NCBI GenBank assembly: GCA_002099365.1
Contig: MSED01000014.1
Coordinates: forward strand, 1,240,001-1,304,000
DNA from: Phialophora verrucosa
Taxonomy: Eukaryota > Ascomycota > Eurotiomycetes > Chaetothyriales > Herpotrichiellaceae
Reading direction: 5' to 3'
DNA length: 64,000 bases
The first letter of the stretch is position 1. The number at the start of each line of letters is the position of its first letter. This document shows, in pieces, positions 1-9,821 of the stretch. Both the position numbers and the translations under genes were made by a program. Under the pieces are notes generated by a model. The model was given only the letters and a program-made list of their open reading frames with translations, made no database searches and had not been told where the DNA came from.

Positions 1-1
1 G

Positions 2-94
2 AGGATCCAACGGGCGTTTGGGGCGACGGTGGTTTTTGGACATGATATTGATGTGGTTGAGGAGTTGTGGAAAGCGAAAAGATCGTGGGAGTGA
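2..94 (+). CDS. 3' end of an unknown gene entering from the left edge
   Basis: Frame 2 is open from the window edge for 30 codons and closes with TGA. The last residues read as a plausible protein tail, containing VVFGHDIDVV followed by EELWKAKRSWE. The GHD motif preceded by small hydrophobic residues is reminiscent of the last strand and helix of metallo-beta-lactamase-fold lactonases. That is only a resemblance over 30 residues, so function is not assigned. The other two frames close sooner or look non-coding. The rest of the gene lies outside the window. Confidence 0.3.
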   Translation, partial: RIQRAFGATVVFGHDIDVVEELWKAKRSWE

Positions 95-2402
95 GCATGG
101 GAGATGGTGGAGGCACTGGCCTTTGGAGAATATCTTTGAGCGCGTCGAAGATTAACCTAGAAGCGCAGTCGTAGCAATGATAGCATTGTGACAACAATCG
201 CGAGGCCAGAGCATTTCCGGCATGTCTGCGATTGAATTTTAAAATTACGTCAATCATGTCGAGGCTCAAATTATCTCCAGAAATGTACGTAAAACGCGAT
301 GGTGGTGGCTTTGGCCGTTTGCGGAGGAGCAGCCTTGCATGAACGCCTTGCCCCATGTAATTTGTTGCGGGCCCGTTGGAAGTCAATCAGCGGCCGTTGG
401 GTCGGGTCAGGCGCGCCAGGCGGGCGTAGGTGAGTGGTGAACTTTTCCACGCACCGCCAACGGTTGAGATCACCAACCTGATGGTACATACATAATGAAT
501 CTTGTGGAGTTGTGTCGCGTGCCGCTGGCAGCAATCGCGGAAATGCTCCAGACCAAAACGCGCAGAAGGTCGCTTTCACCTCGAATTGCACTCACCAGCA
601 CACCAATCAGCTGCAGCGGTTTCCATACTCTTTTCGAACATGGTGCCGGTCAAAGAGAGATTTGAGTGAACGTACGGAGTATAGAGTAATTGATTCATCA
701 ACGCGGTGAGGTGACCCTGGACGAGAAGTACCTCGTAGATTAAGTGCTAAGACCGCTCGGAAGAGTTAGTAGTCACTAGGAGCTTCTCGATCGCCCTTCC
801 GGTTTAGGTTTGTGCTCATGCGCTATAACCTCGCGTGGAAACGATAATTGTTCGCGACGGACGTCCGGCTGAGACAAGCCGGAAATGGAGATTCGTGCAA
901 ATGGGAAGAGAGTGTTGAATGCGAAAAGCTACGAGTACGGGTATATTCGATTGTAGTCAACTTTGCCATGCTATGGGAGATCTCTGTTGTACGGCAGACA
1001 AGGGAGAACGGGTATGACGGCACGCAACAACAATTCAAGGGTCTAGCCGTGATTCTGTGCGTCTTTGACGTGGTGGAACGATGGCAAGGAAGCAGCCTGT
1101 AACTCCCAGATTCTGTCACCGTTCGGAGAGTTTTTGCGTCAACGAGCGTGTCACCCAGCGACCCTGGCAATTCGCCCACAGCGGCCTCGACTCCGTTCCA
1201 TGTGAGATCTTGTGGCCTGTCCCACTTACCAGCGATGTCTTGGACTTGACGGCCTTCCTACGAGGGTACAAGCTACCAGAGCTACTACTCGTACTGGAAA
1301 GATTAGCAAACATGCGAGGCTGAGCGTGTGGCGAGAGAAAACGAAGTGGTAATCGAATTAGACTTGGAACTTCAGCATAGCAATGCCATTGAGCTACCAT
1401 TCAATTGTCTTTCCTCGAGTCCAAGACCATGATCGCATTTCAGACCCAGCAGCCTCAACCTGATCCTGTCCACTCGTGCTGAGGTCAATCTTGACGACCA
1501 TGCACCTGCGAGATGTTGTTGGTTGGGAGCCGGATTGCAACCAGAGAGCCCCTGAACTAGCCAGAGCGTGAAGCAGAGGCTGGAGCAGCGTCCCTAGTGC
1601 GAGCTAGCCGTTCGGGGTGCAGTTGTGGCTTGGGGTTTCCTTGCAGAGGAACAAATGAGAAGCCGCGGCCATCATCTGGGTTTCGGGTGGCTGTGGCCAA
1701 GGGCGTAAGAATAACCAGGGACACCCCTTCCGTTTTTCGGTTGGCCTCTGGTTTGGCCGTCTTTGGCTGTGTTTCTCGCAGCCCGCTTGGAGTTGCTTGG
1801 TGTCTGCCGTCACTCATGATCGTCGACCGGGATGGGGATGCTGCCAGTGCGTGCGACCTAAAATCTGCTTGGTGGTGCAACTGCACCTGCACCATCGAAT
1901 CGTCCCGCTTCTGCAGTGTGCAGTCCCCCATCGAAGCTGCATACATCTTTTTCGCCTGCATCTCGGGTTGTCGCTTTTCTCTCACTTCTCGCTCACCACG
2001 AAACAAAGCACCATCATCCGTACGCTCTTTCCCTCACCTACTCTTCATTCATTCGTTTAGTATCCTTAGACGGGGCATCAACGTGTTGCTGCTGGGCGAG
2101 GCCGCTCACTGTCATCATATATTCTGGGCGACTTTGTCACCTGCTTTTAGACCTCATCAGCTGCGACTCCGCCAGCCCCAGGCCTGGGTTGAACGCACCG
2201 TCTTCCTGCAACATCTACCCATCCGGCTCAGCCCCTTCGCATCGTACAGAACCCTATCCGTTTTCACGCACTCTCCAGAGTCTTAGTCAATGGTCTCCTT
2301 TCGACGTTTTTGCGACCCCGTTTGTTCCAAAACTACCCTACGTACGGCCTGGTTGTCACCACTCTCTGCAACCATCACAACTGCCCAACACACATTTTCG
2401 CA
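95..2402. other. Intergenic region / long leader of the Sel1-repeat gene
   Basis: No reading frame here looks like protein; overlapping ORFs on both strands have skewed composition and no recognisable motif. The last 450 bases are rich in C and T (for example about 1960-2060), as is common around fungal transcription starts. GTACTCGTA-type motifs occur at 930-938 and 1286-1294, and TACGGAGTA at 673-681. An ATG at 2310 is in frame with the next gene. Confidence 0.6.
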
Positions 2403-4610
2403 ATGAGCCGCCCTAACTACATCGAACTGCCCCCCGACAGCTCGCGTTCCACCAGTGCGCTTTCAAGGAGTGGATTTTCACCTCGCATTCAGCACTTCGA
2501 TGGAGATGTCCCGCCTGCATTATCACCCTTGGACGCAATTGCTGCGCGGAGTCGGAAGTTGGCCAAAGAGTTGGAAGAAACCAGGAAAGCCGGAGAGCGA
2601 CGGATGAGCCGGTTGTCGCCGCAGATTGTAACAGATTCCCTGACCGAGCATCAAAACAATCGTCCCCCGATCTTTCGGGCCCTATCCGATGGCCTGGATA
2701 CCGTCCCGCCTCTACCTGTGCTTGAAAAAGATCGCGGCGGTAACTTCGCACGAGTCGCTCACCCTCTAAACCGACCAGCATCTCAACGGATCCGAATGGG
2801 CAGCATTGCATCAAAGGCCGCGGACGAACAAGAGACCGGACGGGAGTCACCAGTACAAGATTACTTCGGTGCTCCTCGAGTAGAGTCTCCGCCGCCTCTC
2901 GAACAGAGAGGACCGCAGTCACCCCCTCAGAGTTTAGGGAGCCCGTCGGTACATCCTCACGCCGCGTTGTCAAGACAGATCTCGACCACTTCTCAATCAG
3001 AGCTGAGCGCGACATTGGCACCTCCCAGGTCCCACTCAGATAGGTTAAGACCGTATCAGGATTCTGATGACGACTATACCAGCTCCAACGCCGGCTCAAC
3101 CTTCTCCCAGTCAAGAAAACTTTCATCGAGCAGTGGTTTCTCTGCTCCACATTCCCCGATCTCGCCATATTTACAATCCCACGGGCGCACACCATCGAGC
3201 GGCTCGCTTGATTCCCCCTCCAAACCCACATTGACTCGAAATTTCTCGCGGCCGCTGAGCTCCGCGAGCTTGACAAATCTGAAAGCAGAGAAGAGCCCCT
3301 CGACCGCAACGTTCACAAACCGCGTGGGCCAGCTTCGACTGGCAAATTCTTTCGATAATTCTAGCTCTACACTGAATGGGTACCTGGCTGGTGAAGCGTC
3401 TTCATACACTCATGCAACCTACAGCCTACCGCGCGGCAAAGATGTGTCTGGCCGTGCCTCCCGGGTTTTCTCTGCCCTATCGACGCCGCATTTTGAATGG
3501 CAGGAACCTATGTTCCCAGGCACCCCTCCGTTAGAGGGCAAAAGTAGCATGGACCTCCCGGTTCTGTCACCGACCACTTCGGCACGGCCGAGCAGAGAGG
3601 ACCAAACCCAGAGATCTGGATTATCGTTTGAGCTCAACGCAGAAAATTCGCTTGTTGCTCACGACCGACCATCGCCCGCAGCAGCGTATTACACGCCAAC
3701 GGGCTCCCTTAAATCAAACGATTCTGCAGGTTCGAGGCCCTCCCTAGGCCAGCTACCACCTCCCCCTTCAGGGTTTATGCCACCTCCTACGCCTCTATCA
3801 CCCGTTGAGGAGATGTCACATTCTTCAAGGTCAACCAGCACCGTTCGGCCAACAACTGCTCGAAATGGCAGCAACTACCAGGGACTTTCGGCGGACGATC
3901 ACGTCACAAAAGCAATTGAACTTCATCAGGATGGAAAACTCAATGAATCGACGTATCATCTCCGAATAGCAGCCAACAAGGGTCACGCAACTGCGATGCT
4001 GTTGTATGCCCTTGCTTGCCGTCATGGTTGGGGTCTCCGGGCAAATCCAAGGGAAGGCGTACAGTGGCTCCGCAAGGCTGTAGACTGCGCCATGCTCGAT
4101 ATTGCGGAGGATGAAGATCCAGCGACCAGAAAGCCGGGTGTCGATTTCCATGACAAGATGGCACATCGTGCCCAGTTCGCCCTGAGCGTGTACGAACTCG
4201 GAGTCTCTCACCTCAATGGTTGGGGTGTCGAGCAAGACAAAACCTTGGCCTTGCGATGTTTCGAGATAGCCGGCAATTGGGGAGATACTGACGCCCTGAG
4301 TGAAGCTGGCTTTTGTTACGCCGAGGGGATTGGCTGCAAGAAAGATATGAAGAGAGCGGCCAAGTTCTACCGGATGGCAGAGGCGAAAGGGGTCAGCATG
4401 ATTGGAAACAGTTGGTGAGCTTTGACGAACTGTGAGTTGATTGAGCATTTACTGACCCACCATGACAGGATCTACAAAGATAAATACAACGATTCCGAGG
4501 ACGAGGGCGGCCGGGCTCGCAGGTCCGAAAAGACTTCTTCACCGAAGCCTCGCAGCAAGTCCAAATCTCGCGGGATCTTTGGACGAAAGAAACCAACACC
4601 TCAACCCTGA
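2403..4610 (+). CDS. Sel1-repeat protein, Nif1/Dsf2-like cell-cycle regulator
   Basis: A 717-residue protein in two exons (2403-4414 and 4469-4610); the 54-nt intron runs from GTGAGC to ACAG and restores a Trp codon. The first ~490 residues are Ser/Pro-rich and apparently disordered, with many SP/TP dipeptides. From about residue 500 come tandem Sel1 repeats (AIELHQDGKL, LYALACRHGWGL, GVSHLNGWGVEQD, GFCYAEGIGCKKD), then a basic Lys/Arg/Ser tail. This layout matches fission yeast Nif1, which antagonises the Nim1/Cdr1 kinase at mitotic entry, and budding yeast Dsf2. The start is the ATG followed by SRPNYIELPPDSS, a typical family N-terminus. An in-frame ATG at 2310 would add 31 residues of poor quality. 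The family is clear; the cell-cycle role is inferred from homologues. Confidence 0.85.
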
Positions 4611-5189
4611 CATGGGAAGCCTGCCGAGGCTGGTCCTTAACCCTTGTCTTGCCCCGGTACGAAAAGTGTGTGCGTTATTGCGACTGAGCTCAAAACGCTC
4701 TGGGATGTGGTTCGACCACCTAATTCACTTGACGAAGACCATGTATTATGAACCATATATGGGCAAGGATATCTCTACGCTCTTCACGAAAGCCGATTTG
4801 ATTTGTACCGGCTATCGAGGGAATATGTACGACCCCTTTAGAAGCTCTGTGCTTGCGCTCTTCTACCCATGTAGGATTCTATACACGTAATGAAGTTGAC
4901 GGCCGCTCGAAGATGGGTTTCCATGTTCCGTCGACCGCTGACACTCGACGAAATGCCCTGTTCCCTGTTCATGATTGGTTGGAATGGGAGGGTACTCGAG
5001 GGGGGTCCGATGACTAAGCCATCGTATCTCAATGTAACCCAGCCTCGCATTGTGAGTCAATGTGTGGTATGCAGTACATGGTATCTACCGCCTTGATGTG
5101 TCTGTCTGTTCATTCTAGCACGCGGATTGGATAGCCTGAGTTTACCTTTCTCACCGGTACGGAAAGTGTTCCACCTCGAGCGAGCAATC
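4611..5189. other. Intergenic, 3' flank of Sel1 gene and leader of acetyltransferase gene
   Basis: There are only short ORFs on both strands and no domain motifs. I see no RNA gene. An ATG at 5127 is in frame with the next gene but is probably in its leader. Confidence 0.5.
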
Positions 5190-5435
5190 ATGACCTCAGG
5201 ACAATCACAATTGCAACCACTCCCTCTTGAGGCGAAAACCAATGTCGAAAAGACACGGGGCCGGACACAGACGCACACGGCCAACATTGCCATCAAAAGC
5301 CGTGCCCTGAATGAACATCAGATTCCACTTCTCGTGGGGAAACTCGAATCCCGCCTCCCATACTCGATCCCTTTACTACGGAGGATTCAGTTCCATTTGC
5401 AGCGAGAGCGGGCGTCGACGACGGCGCGGATCTTC

Positions 5436-5467
<32 letters not shown>

Positions 5468-6611
5468 GCGTGTAGATTCTGCTGGCGACGGAAAGGGCCG
5501 GCTCTCCTCGGACGGCCACGAGCACGAGCACGAGCACGATGATGATCATGCATGGGAGGACATCGACGCATGGCTGCTCGAAACTCGATCGGTCGAGGAC
5601 CCCTGGATCGCGGCACACGTCGATCTCGTCAACGCGGGACAGACGCAGGTGTGGGTGTTTGGGAGCTGGGAGGCCGCGGCGTCACGGTCCCCGTCCTCGT
5701 CCTCGTCCTCGTCCTCGTCAGCGGGCAATGAGGTGCCTTGTATGAATGCGGATCCAGATCCAGATCCAGATCCCGTGCACAAACGCGTCCTCCACGCGCT
5801 CTTCACACATCTCTCCCGCGAACTGATCCCATCACTCCCGGCGGACCCACCGGAGGAATGGCTCGCCCTGGGCCGGGCGGGCAAGTACCTGAGCAGGCCG
5901 TACTCGCGCGACAAGGTCCTGTTCGGCACCGTGAGCGACAAGCTGTGGAGCCTGTTCCCGGAGCCGGCCAGGACGCGCACCGACGCCGGGTATTGGAAGT
6001 ATGTGTTTGGCGACGGGGCGCCGGCGTCGGCGCCACTCCAATTGCTTTCGTTGCCGCCCGGCTACCGCTTTGGACCCATGCGCGACCGCGATCTCCAGAC
6101 CGTGCTGGATAGAACGCCCATCCCGCGCACGCTGAGCACGTTGCGCCAACTCGTTTCGGTGGGCGTGTTCCACGAGGAGAGTGGGAGAACGGGAGCCGCC
6201 CCGGTGGGATGGGGTTTCCTGGGCAAGGACGCGAGTCTCTCGTCGTTACACACTGAGGTCGACCATCGTGGCAAGGGCCTCGCCGTCGCGTTGGGGGCCG
6301 AGTTGTTGAGACGCCAGCGGCATTGTGTGGTGGGGGTGATCGATTCTCAAGGGGAAGAGATCCCCGCCGCAGGGGATGGAGAGGGAGGACGCGCCAGGGA
6401 GGCGAACAATAACGACGACGACGCACGAGTGGCAAGGACGAAGCGATTGCCAACACCAACGTCCTGGTGGGGACACGCGGACGTCAACCAGCACAACGTC
6501 GCGAGTCGACGGGTCATGGAGAAACTGGGCGGCCGGCCTGCTTGGATGGTCATGTGGACAGAGGTGGATATGCGGGTGTTGTTGCGTCTGGCTCCGGAGG
6601 AGGGATCGTGA
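5190..6611 (+). CDS. GNAT-family N-acetyltransferase (FR47-like)
   Basis: A single-exon protein of about 473 residues from the ATG at 5190 (MTSGQSQLQP); an in-frame ATG at 5127 would add 21. The C-terminal third is a GNAT fold. Motif A, the acetyl-CoA pyrophosphate loop, is seen as EVDHRGKGLAVALGAELL, and motif B as WGHADVNQHNVASRRVMEKLG, the usual 'asparagine, then second Met/Leu-Gly' signature. The N-terminal part contains a conserved-looking AHVDLVNAGQTQVWVFGSWE stretch typical of the fungal two-lobed family. Four different in-frame microsatellites interrupt the middle: poly-Ala, a His-Glu run, a poly-Ser run and an Asp-Pro run. These are probably flexible loops between lobes. The substrate cannot be told from sequence. 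Confidence 0.8.
5439..5774 (+). repeat. Four in-frame microsatellites inside the acetyltransferase gene
   Basis: Within 336 bases there are nine GCT units (5439-5465, poly-Ala), CACGAG units (5517-5540, His-Glu), TCCTCG units (5694-5717, poly-Ser) and GATCCA units (5751-5774, Asp-Pro). All have unit lengths that are multiples of three, so copy changes keep the frame. Confidence 0.95.
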
Positions 6612-7298
6612 CAGGAAGGGAGGGCGGGCCTGGGCGTGTGGCCGTCACAGTCGATCAAAGTGCCAGACAGGAAAGTACAGAAAGAGCGAGATGACCGTCT
6701 GATTGACGCATACATATCCCACAGGGGTGATCGCCCGGGCAGCGACAGCGGTGCATCGACTGCGTCCCTGTCCTAGGTCAGGACTACGAGTCGCGCAATA
6801 TTGCACCGCGAGGGGGGGAGATGGCGCCATAGATCTATCATATGGAGTGACAATGACGCAGTCCAAGTACGGAGTAGTTTGTACGGCAGTGCTTGAGGAC
6901 TCGGTTTCGGTTATCACAGGGCATAGACTGTGGTAGAGTCGTTGGGGAGGTCTCTTCCTCCTCAACCCATCCAAGATAAAAGGGGTATCGATAGCACTCC
7001 ATTATCGACTCGTCCTGGGGGTACTGTGGCTATTTGTAGCATTACCTCCAATGTACACACCATAATATATATCTCCTTCGTCGCTAAGAGTCGTGTAGCC
7101 GCAGGGGCGCTGGCAATCTGTAGTATCGTCATATAAACCATCCTTCCTTCCAGTGTCAATCGTATATACAGTCCTCCTAAGAGATGTTCTCGCTCGGGTC
7201 CGCACTCTCGTTCATGACCCAACGCTGGACGGAAGCGAGGGGAGTAACCCTCAACTGTCTTTATTCGTAACCCATCATCCCATTTCGTACGCCGTACT
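6612..7298. other. Convergent intergenic region
   Basis: This holds the 3' flanks of the acetyltransferase (+) and the permease (-). I see no coding or RNA signal. TACGGAGTA occurs at 6868-6876. Confidence 0.5.
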
Positions 7299-9821
7299 TC
7301 AACCCAGTTTGTCGAGGACGTCGTCCGTCCGCCCGGCCTCGACACGCCGCAATTTCTCCTGGTGCTCCACATTCGCAATGGCGCTCTGCAGCGCGCTAGT
7401 CAAGTCAATGTGAAAGAATGGCCTGTTCAAGCCGTGGACGACGGCGACCTTCTTCACCGATGCTCTGGCATAGGCTTTACTACCTGTAATTTCTTTGGCT
7501 AGCTCATTATCGTGGCTTGAAGTCGACGAGTGCGAGTCGTCCTTGTATTGACCTGCCTGAGTGATGTTGTCACCCTTCGATCTGCTTCGTGGGCGGCCGT
7601 GTTCTTCGTCCTGGCCATGGCGGGAGAGACGGCGGTTTTGTTCAGCTTCGGCGGCTTGAGCGGCGGAATCGGAGCCGCCTATCTCGGCGACGCTGAAGAT
7701 GGGTTTCCAGCGGTGGATTTCTTCTTGCGGGACCGTGGGGAACCCAAAACCAGCAGAGGCAAGGGCGCGCTTGGTCCACCGGTTATTAATATTGGCGAGG
7801 TGCCATTGAACGGGCTCGGGGGTGGCGTAGCGATCCAATTGATTGCGAATGTCGATCAGGTCCTGCACGCTAGTCACGTCGACGTTGTTGACGGACTGGA
7901 AGTCCAATATCACCGCCTTGAGAGTCGGCAAGTGCGAGTTGTCTGCTTCGGTCTTGCCGCGTCTAGGGCCGGGGTTGTTCCAAGGACGGTCACCAGGCCG
8001 TGGCCATGAGTCAGGGTTTGTTCGTCTTGTATGCGCGAAAATATATTCGACCAGATAGTCCGTGTAGTGACTCGCGTTTGGATAGTTGAACCCCTCGCTG
8101 AATCGGTAGATGAAAATACCCGGGTAAGGGGATTCCACATGAATAGATGGGTTGGAGCCATCGTTGTGGTCTAAAGGAAGGAAGATATTTCGCTCGGCCG
8201 TGTCGTCCGGCTTCGGCTGGTCGTGGAACTTATCCTCGACTAAATGGTCGCCAATGACGGAGTGGATTTTGACCTTCCCAACGAAATGACCGTGTGCCTT
8301 CACCACACGGTAGAGGAGAACGGCGGCGCTGACGCTGATCGTGGTGTAGATGCCGTTTTCGATGGAGGAGAAAATGGTGACAAACACGCCGATCAAGAAG
8401 ATGACGACCTCCAGAGGGGAGACGCGCCAGAACTGGTAGAGGACATTGGGAGGCGTGGGCAAATCGAGAACTGCGTGGATGATGACGGCCGCTAGTCCGG
8501 CGTTGGGAATGTAGAAGAACATGGCTGGGAGGGCGTAGAGAGCCAACAACACCACGATCGCGGTAATGACACCGGCAAAGGGCGTTCGGACACCAGCCTT
8601 GGACTTGATCGCCGTTCTCGAGAAAGACCCGGTCGCGGGGTAAGCTCCGAGGAAAGGTCCAAGCAAATTTGTGACACCAATGGCGACAAGTTCCTGGGAT
8701 GGATTGATGGTGTAGTTGTTGATCCGGCCAAAGGACTTGGAAATCGCAATGTGCTCGATAAGCAGGACAATAACGGATGCAGGCAGTTCGCTGGCAAAGT
8801 AACGGATGATCTCGGTATTGATTGTCGGAACGGCCGCGTGTTTGAAGCCACGGGGAACCTTGCCCAGCAGTTGGAACTTGGGCTTGTCGCGATGATGTCG
8901 GTTGACGAGGTAGGCGATCAGGATGTACAGGCAAAGCACGAACGCCGTTCGGAGGGTGCTGAGGAAGAAGAACAACTTGGCCCGATGGGGCATCTTCTTT
9001 GCGAACCGGTTCAGTGTGAATCGAATCAGGTAGAGCATGAACAGGGCGGTCAGACCGATCGCAGCGTCCAGTTTACTGTGGCCAAGATATTTCAAGGTGT
9101 TGATGACCACCATATAAGTCGCGTCGCGGGTATTGAATCCTTTGACCTTGATGCCCATCAAAGTAGGTACCTGGCCGACCGCAATGCTGATGGCGGAGCC
9201 TGTGATGAAGGCTGAGATGGCTGTCAGAGGGATGAAGTTGACGATCCAGCCGCACCTAACGAGCCCGATAAAACAGATGATAGCTCCTGCAATGATGGCC
9301 AAAGCCGACGCAATGACATGGCCAGGGACTTCTGGATGCTCTTCCTGGACCTTGTTGACAACATTGCCGACGATGGTGGACATAACCGCGACAGGGCCGA
9401 TAGTGATATCTTTGGAGGTAGCAAAAAACCAGTAGATGAGGACACCCATGAAGGAGGAATAGAGTCCGTACTCGGGAGGGAGCTCAGCCAGCTTGGCGTA
9501 CGCCATACTCTGAGGAACCACCACGGCGCCGACGGTGATACCGGCGACCAGATCTCCGATCAACCATTGAGTGTTGTATCGCAGAATCCAATGGGTGAAG
9601 GGGAAGAGGCTGCGCAGGTAGGTAAACCATTCTTGTCGGGTAGGGAAGAGGTCTTTGATCCAGTCGATAGTCCTAGGTTCCTCCTCGACGTACGAATCGG
9701 CGGTACTGACGGAATATGTCGACTCGCCGCGGGTCACGGCATCGTTGCGATAGTCGAGCTTGATGCCGAGCCCTTTGGCCAAACCGTGACCAATCTTGGA
9801 TTGAAGGGACGCCATGGTCAC
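7299..9821 (-). CDS. Plasma-membrane sulfate permease, SulP family
   Basis: A single-exon 840-residue protein; translation may begin at MTMASLQ or two codons later. It imports sulfate for assimilation. Residues ~75-510 hold 10-12 hydrophobic segments. The SulP signature is seen as GLYSSFMGVLIYWFFATSKD followed by ITIGPVAVMS, and PQSMAYAKLAELPPEYGLYS precedes it. After a linker comes a C-terminal STAS domain (about residues 560-720) with TLKAVILDFQSVNNVDVTSVQDL, then a charged tail. Length and order match fungal sulfate permeases such as Neurospora CYS-14 and yeast Sul1/Sul2. About 3 kb of upstream DNA has no gene, leaving room for sulfur regulation, but I could not find a convincing Cys3/MetR site. 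Confidence 0.95.
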   Translation of the reverse strand: MTMASLQSKIGHGLAKGLGIKLDYRNDAVTRGESTYSVSTADSYVEEEPRTIDWIKDLFPTRQEWFTYLRSLFPFTHWILRYNTQWLIGDLVAGITVGAVVVPQSMAYAKLAELPPEYGLYSSFMGVLIYWFFATSKDITIGPVAVMSTIVGNVVNKVQEEHPEVPGHVIASALAIIAGAIICFIGLVRCGWIVNFIPLTAISAFITGSAISIAVGQVPTLMGIKVKGFNTRDATYMVVINTLKYLGHSKLDAAIGLTALFMLYLIRFTLNRFAKKMPHRAKLFFFLSTLRTAFVLCLYILIAYLVNRHHRDKPKFQLLGKVPRGFKHAAVPTINTEIIRYFASELPASVIVLLIEHIAISKSFGRINNYTINPSQELVAIGVTNLLGPFLGAYPATGSFSRTAIKSKAGVRTPFAGVITAIVVLLALYALPAMFFYIPNAGLAAVIIHAVLDLPTPPNVLYQFWRVSPLEVVIFLIGVFVTIFSSIENGIYTTISVSAAVLLYRVVKAHGHFVGKVKIHSVIGDHLVEDKFHDQPKPDDTAERNIFLPLDHNDGSNPSIHVESPYPGIFIYRFSEGFNYPNASHYTDYLVEYIFAHTRRTNPDSWPRPGDRPWNNPGPRRGKTEADNSHLPTLKAVILDFQSVNNVDVTSVQDLIDIRNQLDRYATPEPVQWHLANINNRWTKRALASAGFGFPTVPQEEIHRWKPIFSVAEIGGSDSAAQAAEAEQNRRLSRHGQDEEHGRPRSRSKGDNITQAGQYKDDSHSSTSSHDNELAKEITGSKAYARASVKKVAVVHGLNRPFFHIDLTSALQSAIANVEHQEKLRRVEAGRTDDVLDKLG

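Noticed and set aside
1597..2286. 229-codon open frame upstream of the Sel1 gene
   Set aside because: It is Cys/Ser/Pro-rich with no motif, lies in a C/T-rich leader and overlaps equally open frames on the other strand.
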